Source: Chitinophagaceae bacterium (GTDB lineage: Bacteria; Bacteroidota; Bacteroidia; Chitinophagales; Chitinophagaceae). From it: DNA of 11,554 nt. The stretch is taken from positions 1-11,554 of the forward strand of contig JAHEZA010000035.1 of NCBI GenBank assembly GCA_023251335.1, given 5' to 3'. This document shows, in pieces, positions 1 to 5,228 of this stretch (its first letter is position 1; each line of letters opens with the position of its first letter). Below the pieces are notes generated by a model. That model saw nothing but the letters and a program-made list of their open reading frames with translations, made no database searches and was not told the origin of the DNA. Position numbers and translations under genes: made by a program.

Positions 1-77
1 AATATTTTTTCTCCACGAATTTGTCTTACAGACCGTTTTATTTTTGCCGCTTTCCAGACATTCATGATGTTAGACAT
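1..77 (-). CDS. pstC: Partial CDS, probable phosphate ABC transporter permease PstC (N-terminus only)
   Basis: An open frame starts at an ATG at 77 and runs off the left edge. The visible 25 residues begin MSNIMNVWKAAKIKRSVRQ and continue IRGEKI; they are basic and lack a signal peptide, as in the short cytoplasmic tail that precedes the first membrane helix of PstC. The main argument is position: it is directly downstream of pstS on the same strand, where pstC is normally found. A second in-frame ATG at 65 could also be the start, and would leave more room for ribosome binding, because a strong hairpin ends only 4 bases before the ATG at 77. No transmembrane segment is visible in this fragment, so the PstC name is an inference from context; another gene such as phoU or pstA cannot be excluded. 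Confidence 0.5.
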   Translation of the reverse strand, partial: MSNIMNVWKAAKIKRSVRQIRGEKI

Positions 78-81
78 AGAT

Positions 82-119
82 GAAATTTCCCGCAGCAAGT
101 TATTGTTGCGGGAAATTTC
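82..119 (-). other. Strong intergenic hairpin between pstS and the downstream gene
   Basis: Perfect 13-bp inverted arms, GAAATTTCCCGCA at 82-94 and its complement at 107-119, enclose a 12-base centre. The stem can extend by three more pairs (96-98 with 103-105) across one mismatch, a G-U wobble if read on the plus strand and A-C on the minus strand. On the minus strand the hairpin starts 42 bases after the PstS stop and ends 4 bases before the next ATG, and no T-run follows, so it does not look like a terminator for pstS. On the plus strand a moderately T-rich stretch follows (121-132), but no plus-strand gene is recognised there. It probably stabilises the pstS end of the transcript or limits expression of the downstream gene. 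Confidence 0.7.
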
Positions 120-161
120 GGATTTTGTTGTTGATAATTTCAAATAAATATTATTAAAAAT

Positions 162-1277
162 TTATTGCAATATTGCTTTACCATTATAGGTAGCGGATTT
201 AAGAATATTTTCAGCGATTGTTACTGCAGCAGGTGATAAGGGAGCATAATCCAAATCGTGGCAATATTGCTGGCCATCATGAATTTCCCACCACAACATT
301 TTCAAAAGGTCCTGAGCCTTATCCTGCGAGCGTTTGTTGTAAGCCTGTTCCTGGTAAATCAAAGCCCAGGTAAATCCAGTGATGGGATATCCATCAGCAG
401 CATCGGTATTACCCAAAAATATTTTTGAATCTGCAGGAAGTTGTACGTTACCGGCAGCGCTTGTAGAAGCGATGTTTGGAACAATATAGTTTCCTGATTT
501 GTTTTGCACTTTTGCATAAGGCAAATTATTCTGAATCGCGTAAGCCAATTCAACATAACCGATACCACCAGGAGTTTGTTTTATAAGCCCTGATACACCA
601 GGGTTTCCTTTGCCGCCAAGCCCTGTTGGCCAGTTTACAGAAGTTCCTTTTCCAACTTTGGTGCTCCATTCAGGATTTACTTTAGAAAGATAATCTGTAA
701 AAATATTGGTAGTGCCGCTGCCGTCTGAACGACGAGCTACTAAAATCGGAGTTGCAGGAATTTTTACTCCGGGATTAATTGCAGTAATCTTAGGGTCATT
801 CCATTTGGTGATTTTACCGAGGTAGATATTTGCAATTACATCGGGAGTAAGCTTCAGCGTATCCTTTACTTCCGGCAGATTGTAACTTATCACAACTGCG
901 CCTGAACACATTGGAATATGTAACACGGGCACTCCCATTTTCTGCGCCTGTTCTTCAGTCAGCGGAGCATCTGAATCTCCGAAGTCAATTGTTTTATTTG
1001 TTAATTGAAGGATACCTCCGCCGGAACCGATTGCCTGGTAATTTATTTTTAATCCTGTAAGCTTGTTGTATTCCGAAAATTGTTTGGAGAATAATGGATA
1101 TACAAAAGTGCTTCCGGCGCCTAAGAGTGTTTTATCTGAATTGCCGGAGGTAGCAGTTGAATCAGTAGAAGCACTTTTATCGGAAGAACCACTATTACAG
1201 CCTGATGTCATACTTCCTAAAATTGCTGCAACAGAAACAACGAAAAGGAAATTTTTAATTTTTGATTTTAATTTCAT
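162..1277 (-). CDS. pstS: Phosphate ABC transporter substrate-binding lipoprotein PstS
   Basis: This 371-residue protein binds inorganic phosphate in the periplasm and delivers it to the PstCAB importer. The N-terminus has a basic head, a hydrophobic stretch (about 10-22) and a relaxed lipobox TSGC with Cys27, followed by a Ser/Thr/Gly/Asp-rich linker to about residue 50; it is therefore probably a lipoprotein. The PstS ligand signatures are present in order: GAGSTF at 53-58, GSGGG at 84-88, DFGDSDAPL at 98-106, and RRSDGSGTTN at 182-191, whose Arg-Ser-Asp-Gly-Ser-Gly-Thr loop contacts phosphate in characterised homologues. Length is typical of the family. It lies 52 bp behind the porin gene on the same strand with an AT-rich spacer and no recognisable promoter, so the two are probably cotranscribed. 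The start at 1277 has an A-rich leader and places the signal peptide correctly. Confidence 0.95.
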   Translation of the reverse strand: MKLKSKIKNFLFVVSVAAILGSMTSGCNSGSSDKSASTDSTATSGNSDKTLLGAGSTFVYPLFSKQFSEYNKLTGLKINYQAIGSGGGILQLTNKTIDFGDSDAPLTEEQAQKMGVPVLHIPMCSGAVVISYNLPEVKDTLKLTPDVIANIYLGKITKWNDPKITAINPGVKIPATPILVARRSDGSGTTNIFTDYLSKVNPEWSTKVGKGTSVNWPTGLGGKGNPGVSGLIKQTPGGIGYVELAYAIQNNLPYAKVQNKSGNYIVPNIASTSAAGNVQLPADSKIFLGNTDAADGYPITGFTWALIYQEQAYNKRSQDKAQDLLKMLWWEIHDGQQYCHDLDYAPLSPAAVTIAENILKSATYNGKAILQ

Positions 1278-1329
1278 GATTATTTTTTTAAGTTATTTTA
1301 AATTGAATTTTTAATTTTTTTATGGTTAA

Positions 1330-2538
1330 TTATTTTCCAAATACATAATAAAAGGTAAGCCTGTAAACAAGGTCATAACTATTATATTTTGATACAAATC
1401 CCTGATTGGTATATTTGTTATACCAGATGTTTGGCATAAGATGCACTTTTTTATCAGGCGTAAAATCCAAACCGGCAGTTATAAATTGTTCTTTTGTTGA
1501 AGGATCGTTATACCCGCTTGTATTTCCTATATACTTATTATAAATACTGTTATCAATTTTATTAGTGGGATTGAATGCATCAAAGCGTGCAAATAAATTC
1601 AATTTGTCTTTTACAATATTTCCATGTGCAAAAAATGAAATGCCCTTTGCGTTTACTGTCAACACGTCAACATTTCCCGTGGCAATCTCTGTAGCCTGGT
1701 TATCATTTTGCAACCTGTTACTATAGGCTTCTACACCAATTGTAAATTTTGGCACTGTATAAGAAACAAAACCTTTAATCATGCTTCTGGAATGTTGCAT
1801 TCCTGCAACAGGGGCCATACCGTTATAATCCACATATAGATTTACATACAGTTTTTTATCAAAGAATTTTCCCCAGATATCGCCGTAGAGCCATTTATAG
1901 TTATCTCCCTCCGGTTTAGCGCCTGTTCCGTTTGCCACCATTAAATCATAGCCAAAGTTTTTAGTCTTTGGATCGAATTTTCCCTGTAAGGCAACTCCTA
2001 AATCGTAAGAAGGAGTGCCACGAATATCAATTATCGTTTTTTCAACAGAGCGATATCCCCATTTTGGTTCGGAAGACATGGAAAAACCAAGGGTTGATAC
2101 TTGTCCCAGCACCAGGTCAGTACCTTTCCAGATATCTTTCCAACGCACATTTGCGAGCTTTATATAGAAGGCCAGTTTGTTATCAGTTAATGCTTCTCCG
2201 CTGGTTGCGCCATTGGCGGCTTCAAGTAATAATTCAGCAGAGAATTTTTTAGAGATATTATAATTATACCCAAGATAAATGCGCCTGATCTGAAAAGCAT
2301 TCTTTTTTTCCGGGATACCTGTGTATTGGTTACCACCCCCCCTATTCAAAGTATCCGCATGGCTTTTATAATAGTAATCAGCGAAGGCATATCCCCATAG
2401 TTGACCTGAATTGGGTGTGCCGGCTTTGAAGGCAGAGTCTGAATTGGTAGTAAATTGGGCTTTCAGAGTATTACCTGAAAGCAAGCCTGAATAAAAGATG
2501 ACCGCAAAAAGTAATCGTTTTTTGGTAAGAATGAGCAT
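1330..2538 (-). CDS. Outer-membrane porin, phosphate-selective OprP/OprO type
   Basis: This 402-residue protein probably forms a beta-barrel channel for phosphate or other anions in the outer membrane. The N-terminus is a signal peptide (basic TKKR, hydrophobic core, cleavage near NTLKA-Q, about residue 27). The mature part has no long hydrophobic helix. It is rich in alternating aromatic and polar segments such as IRRIYLGYNYNISKKFSAEL (about 84-103) and ends YRLTFYYVFGK, an aromatic terminal strand typical of outer-membrane barrels. The family call (phosphate-selective porin O/P, Pfam Porin_O_P) rests on overall resemblance and on the gene directly behind it being pstS. It is the first gene of the operon and follows a three-repeat Pho-box-like site. 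Substrate specificity is inferred, not seen. A run of seven G (coding strand) lies at codons 66-68. Confidence 0.85.
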   Translation of the reverse strand: MLILTKKRLLFAVIFYSGLLSGNTLKAQFTTNSDSAFKAGTPNSGQLWGYAFADYYYKSHADTLNRGGGNQYTGIPEKKNAFQIRRIYLGYNYNISKKFSAELLLEAANGATSGEALTDNKLAFYIKLANVRWKDIWKGTDLVLGQVSTLGFSMSSEPKWGYRSVEKTIIDIRGTPSYDLGVALQGKFDPKTKNFGYDLMVANGTGAKPEGDNYKWLYGDIWGKFFDKKLYVNLYVDYNGMAPVAGMQHSRSMIKGFVSYTVPKFTIGVEAYSNRLQNDNQATEIATGNVDVLTVNAKGISFFAHGNIVKDKLNLFARFDAFNPTNKIDNSIYNKYIGNTSGYNDPSTKEQFITAGLDFTPDKKVHLMPNIWYNKYTNQGFVSKYNSYDLVYRLTFYYVFGK

Positions 2539-2554
2539 GCGTTTAATTTGAACG

Positions 2555-2562
2555 CAAAGAAA
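2555..2562 (-). promoter_or_regulatory. Candidate -7 element for the porin-pstS operon
   Basis: Read on the minus strand this is TTTCTTTG, one mismatch from the Bacteroidota -7 consensus TAnnTTTG. The last of three 11-bp repeats ends 14 bases upstream, so the repeats would cover the -33 region, as expected where an activator replaces a weak -33 element. The predicted transcript would begin around 2550, leaving a short leader before the ATG at 2538. The match is imperfect and the call depends on the adjacent repeats. Confidence 0.4.
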
Positions 2563-2576
2563 GAAGTATGTTATTT

Positions 2577-2609
2577 CCTGAATGTTACCTTAATATTACC
2601 TTAATGTTA
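2577..2609 (-). promoter_or_regulatory. Three tandem 11-bp repeats, candidate Pho box (PhoB-type operator)
   Basis: Read on the minus strand, three adjoining 11-mers occur without gaps: TAACATTAAGG, TAATATTAAGG and TAACATTCAGG. Each differs from the consensus TAACATTAAGG by at most one base. An 11-bp period puts each unit on the same face of the helix, as in the direct-repeat sites of OmpR/PhoB-family regulators, whose Pho boxes have 11-bp-spaced half-sites. The site lies 38 bp upstream of the porin start in an operon containing pstS. Regulation by a PhoB-like protein under phosphate limitation is an inference from this arrangement. Confidence 0.65.
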
Positions 2610-2683
2610 AGTCGCAAATGAACTAATGGACCGGACTATTGGGGGAAAACCAACCGCGCCTGCTTCAATTACAGGGAGAATCG

Positions 2684-2691
2684 TAAATTTG
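2684..2691 (+). promoter_or_regulatory. Bacteroidota -7 promoter element for the TPR gene
   Basis: TAAATTTG is an exact match to TAnnTTTG. It predicts a transcript starting near 2697 and a leader of about 40 bases before the ATG at 2738. No clear TTG/TTTG -33 element is seen 17-23 bases upstream, so the promoter may be weak or activator-dependent. Confidence 0.5.
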
Positions 2692-2737
2692 CCGCCTGTT
2701 AAAAACCAAATCATTTTAGCGGGAAAATTAAAACAGT

Positions 2738-3388
2738 ATGAAATTTCTCAATTTTATTATTAAATATCGGCTTTTGTTGGGCGCACTTTTTTTAGCACTA
2801 GGCATAATTGTAAATATTGAGGCAGGCTTCTGGCCTTCGTTTGTACTGTATTTAATAGCGCTGGTATTGGTCGTAGGGCATTTTCTTTTTGGACCGATGC
2901 GGCTTATACAAGGATATATGGAAGAAGGAGATATGGTAGGTGCGCAAAAAGTAATTGACTCCATTTGGTTTCCGGGTCTATTGATTAAGCCCGTTCGTTC
3001 AGTTTATTTTACATTGAAAGGAAACCTTGCCATGGCAAACCAGGATTTCGATACGGCGGAAAAGCACATGAAAAAAAGCCTGAGCCTTGGAATGCCTATG
3101 AAAGAGGCAGAAGGAGCCAATAAATTACAACTCGGTATGCTTGCTATGCAAAAAGGAAATATCCGCGAAGCAGAAAACTACATACGCCAGGCAATACGCG
3201 CTGGCCTTCCAGATAAGGAGAATGAAGCTGCGGCCTACTTACAATTGTCTTCTATTATGGTGAACAAGAGGGAATTTCGGGCGGCAAAAGAATATTTCCG
3301 AAAAGTGAAAAAACTGAAGCCCACGACGCCACAAATTGTTGACCAGGTAAAACAAATGGAAAAATATATTACCCGGATGCCCGGCTAA
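2738..3388 (+). CDS. Small membrane-anchored tetratricopeptide (TPR) repeat protein
   Basis: The 216-residue product has two hydrophobic segments near its N-terminus (about 11-28 and 33-53), with basic KYR ahead of the first and GPMR after the second. This predicts a helical hairpin in the inner membrane with the rest in the cytoplasm. Residues from about 56 to 196 consist of helical TPR-like units: MEEGDMVGAQKVI (61-73), a unit at 88-118 with GNLAMANQDFDTAEKHMKKSL, one at about 127-157 with AMQKGNIREAENYIRQAI, and one at 164-196 with YLQLSSIMVNKREFRAAKEY. TPRs mediate protein-protein contacts, and no enzymatic motif is visible. The partner and role are unknown. The gene stands alone, divergent from the porin operon and convergent with msrB, with 7 bp between stops and no convincing terminator there. 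Confidence 0.8.
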   Translation: MKFLNFIIKYRLLLGALFLALGIIVNIEAGFWPSFVLYLIALVLVVGHFLFGPMRLIQGYMEEGDMVGAQKVIDSIWFPGLLIKPVRSVYFTLKGNLAMANQDFDTAEKHMKKSLSLGMPMKEAEGANKLQLGMLAMQKGNIREAENYIRQAIRAGLPDKENEAAAYLQLSSIMVNKREFRAAKEYFRKVKKLKPTTPQIVDQVKQMEKYITRMPG

Positions 3389-3395
3389 CGAGTGT

Positions 3396-3818
3396 TTATT
3401 CCTCTTTTTTATCAAAATCCAGAACCACAGAATTGATACAATAACGCATGCCGGTAGGCGGCGGCCCATCTTCAAATACGTGTCCTAAGTGCGAATGGCA
3501 CTTGCCACACTGTACTTCAGTACGCTTCATTCCAAAAGAGTTATCAGGAAGATAAATAAGGCTTTCTTTGCTAATAGGTTCAAAAAAACTGGGCCAACCG
3601 CAACTGCTGTTGAATTTTCCATTACTTTTAAAAAGTGGATTTCCACATACGGCACAATTGTAGGTTCCTATTTCATTATGACGATAATATTTTCCCGTGC
3701 CAGGCCTTTCTGTCCCTTTTTCCCGTGCGATATGATAAACCTCTTCCGGTAAAATTTTCTTCCATTCTTCATTACTCTTTTCCAGTAATTTTTTGTCAAC
3801 TTCTTTTTCTGTTTCCAT
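3396..3818 (-). CDS. msrB: Peptide-methionine (R)-S-oxide reductase MsrB
   Basis: This 140-residue enzyme reduces the R-epimer of methionine sulfoxide in oxidised proteins, normally with thioredoxin as electron donor. All hallmark residues are visible: the structural zinc site from two CxxC pairs (Cys55/Cys58 in NCAVCGN and Cys104/Cys107 in QCGKCH), SSCGWPSF at 71-78 with the probable resolving Cys73, the HLGHVF motif with His110 and His113, and RYCINS at 125-130 with catalytic Cys127. No signal peptide is present, so it is predicted to be cytoplasmic. The protein is a stand-alone MsrB, not fused to MsrA, and of usual length. The start at 3818 follows an A-rich leader and leaves about 47 residues before the first zinc-site region, which fits the family. 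Confidence 0.96.
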   Translation of the reverse strand: METEKEVDKKLLEKSNEEWKKILPEEVYHIAREKGTERPGTGKYYRHNEIGTYNCAVCGNPLFKSNGKFNSSCGWPSFFEPISKESLIYLPDNSFGMKRTEVQCGKCHSHLGHVFEDGPPPTGMRYCINSVVLDFDKKEE

Positions 3819-3944
3819 ATTCTTTTTTTGATGTAAAAGTATTATTTGTACTTCAGTGTAAATTTACGCATTGCTATTTTTATGAAATGCTAAAAAAAAT
3901 AAAGGTTTTTCCACAGGCAGCGATTTTTTTTAAGTTGCTTCCTT

Positions 3945-3952
3945 TATATTTG
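3945..3952 (+). promoter_or_regulatory. Bacteroidota -7 promoter element for adk
   Basis: TATATTTG matches TAnnTTTG exactly. Transcription would begin near 3958, downstream of a possible in-frame ATG at 3953 and upstream of the ATG at 3977. This supports 3977 as the adk start. No good -33 TTG is seen at the expected distance. Confidence 0.5.
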
Positions 3953-3976
3953 ATGCTCACAAGGATTATAAAACCA

Positions 3977-4567
3977 ATGTTCAATCTCATTTTATTTGGC
4001 CCGCCGGGCAGTGGAAAAGGTACGCAGTCAGAAAAACTGATTTCAAAATATCATTTGAAACATCTTTCTACCGGCGATTTATTACGAAGCGAAATTTCAA
4101 ATAAAACTCAATTAGGCTTAGAAGCAAAACGTTACATGGACAAAGGTAGCCTGGTTCCGGATGCGGTAGTGATTGGAATGATAAATGACGCGCTGGATAA
4201 TAATCATGATGCAGATGGTTTTTTATTCGATGGCTTTCCGCGAACTGCTGTTCAGGCCGAAGAATTAGATAGATTATTATCACAAAAAAAAACCTGCATA
4301 GACGTGATGCTGGCTTTGAAAGTAAGCGAAGAAGAATTGGTAAAAAGATTGATAAAACGTGGCGAAACCAGCGGTAGATCTGATGATACCAATGAACAAA
4401 TTATCCGCGCGCGAATAGAAGAATATCATAAAAAGACAGCTACAGTGGCAGACCATTATCAAAAAGAAAATAAAGTAGTAATGGTAAAGGGCGAAGGCGG
4501 CGTTGATGAAATTTTCGATAGACTTTCCAAAGAAATAGATCGGTTGAAGAAATTGCATAATTGTTGA
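3977..4567 (+). CDS. adk: Adenylate kinase (short-LID type)
   Basis: The enzyme catalyses ATP + AMP = 2 ADP in the cytoplasm and balances adenine nucleotides. From the ATG at 3977 the product is 196 residues. It begins MFNLILFGPPGSGKGTQ, with the P-loop at 8-16 directly behind the first strand as in other adenylate kinases. Further motifs are STGDLLR (31-37, AMP site), FDGFPRT (84-90), KRGETSGRSDD (127-137) and the following arginines Arg144 and Arg146. The LID is the short kind, lacking the four-cysteine zinc insertion of longer bacterial enzymes, which is usual in Bacteroidota. The same frame stays open far upstream to 3635, but that extension runs antisense through msrB, has no adenylate-kinase similarity and lies ahead of the promoter element at 3945-3952. 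A run of nine A falls at 4284-4292. Confidence 0.96.
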   Translation: MFNLILFGPPGSGKGTQSEKLISKYHLKHLSTGDLLRSEISNKTQLGLEAKRYMDKGSLVPDAVVIGMINDALDNNHDADGFLFDGFPRTAVQAEELDRLLSQKKTCIDVMLALKVSEEELVKRLIKRGETSGRSDDTNEQIIRARIEEYHKKTATVADHYQKENKVVMVKGEGGVDEIFDRLSKEIDRLKKLHNC

Positions 4568-4590
4568 TTTGTCCCGCTTAACCCGTTCTC

Positions 4591-5070
4591 ATGAATAAAG
4601 CTAAAGAGGAGTTTCTTAAAAATGATTTTATTCCCTTGCTTGAAAAATTAGATGCTGGCCAAAAAGCAAGCTGGGGCATCATGTCTGCGCAACAAATGGT
4701 AGAGCATTTTGCCGATGCCGTAAAAAATGCCAGTGGCAAATTGCTCCTTCCAATTCTGAACGAAGGCGAAAAACTTCAAAAGTCAAGAGAATTTCTAATG
4801 AGTGAAATTCCTTTTAAGGAAAATATTGATAATCCTTTGATTCCGAAGGAAGGTATCCCACACCGTCAGCCAGACTTGCAGTCTGCAATCAGCAAATTAA
4901 AAAAAGAACTGGATCATTTCTTTTTGGTTTTTGAAAAGAATCCTATGCTAAAAACCGGGAATGCTTTCTTTGGCCAGCTCGATTACAATATGAACATTCA
5001 ATTGCTGCATAAACATGCGATACATCACTTGAAGCAGTTTGGGCTGAAACCGGAGGTTGTGAGTTCCTGA
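4591..5070 (+). CDS. DUF1569/DinB-like putative metal-binding protein
   Basis: The 159-residue protein has no signal peptide and is probably cytoplasmic and helical. Two regions resemble the DinB/YfiT four-helix fold as found in DUF1569 proteins: WGIMSAQQMVEHFADAV (about 28-44) with His39, and LLHKHAIHHLKQFGL (138-152) with the closely spaced His142, His145 and His146. In that superfamily three histidines bind a divalent metal, and some members are thiol-dependent transferases. Which histidines act here, and on what substrate, cannot be told from sequence. The gene begins 23 bp after adk on the same strand with no promoter between them, so it is probably cotranscribed with adk. The family assignment is from motif resemblance only. 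Confidence 0.75.
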   Translation: MNKAKEEFLKNDFIPLLEKLDAGQKASWGIMSAQQMVEHFADAVKNASGKLLLPILNEGEKLQKSREFLMSEIPFKENIDNPLIPKEGIPHRQPDLQSAISKLKKELDHFFLVFEKNPMLKTGNAFFGQLDYNMNIQLLHKHAIHHLKQFGLKPEVVSS

Positions 5071-5116
5071 TCGTGTTCCAAGGCTTTTTAAAAAATGTTC
5101 TAAAATAAGAATTAGC

Positions 5117-5124
5117 TAAATTTG
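5117..5124 (+). promoter_or_regulatory. Bacteroidota -7 promoter element for the M1 peptidase gene
   Basis: TAAATTTG matches TAnnTTTG exactly and predicts a start of transcription near 5130 with a leader of about 100 bases to the ATG at 5229. An alternative is TTG (5125-5127), 19 bases, then TAATTTTA (5147-5154), which has a better -33 but a one-mismatch -7. Both lie upstream of 5229; the second would exclude a start at 5142. Confidence 0.45.
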
Positions 5125-5228
5125 TTGATTTACTGTTTCTCTTGATTAATTTTATTTCTGCAAATAACACATTTATCAGACCTTCATTTTCATTATTAAT
5201 TTTCTTTCATCCCAAAAATTTTCTTAAA

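Noticed and set aside
1..147. Plus-strand open frame of 48 codons entering from the left edge and ending at TAA 145-147
   Set aside because: It covers the hairpin and the antisense of the probable pstC start. Its translation is not recognisable, and the opposite strand makes better sense as the continuation of the pst operon.
3372..3385. CCGG-ATGC-CCGG dyad at the end of the TPR gene as a terminator
   Set aside because: The stem is only 4 bp, lies inside the coding sequence and has no immediate T-run.
3635..3976. A 114-codon N-terminal extension of adenylate kinase in an open frame
   Set aside because: It runs antisense through msrB, lacks any adenylate-kinase feature, and lies upstream of a TAnnTTTG element that would start the transcript near 3958. 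The P-loop is correctly placed from the ATG at 3977.
4284..4292. Run of nine A in adk as a programmed slippage site
   Set aside because: The run encodes ordinary Gln-Lys-Lys-Thr in frame, and A-runs are expected in this AT-rich genome. No alternative product of interest results.
5142..5228. Upstream start for the M1 peptidase adding 29 residues
   Set aside because: It would place a signal peptide in the interior of the protein. The ATG at 5229 gives a standard signal peptide at the N-terminus.
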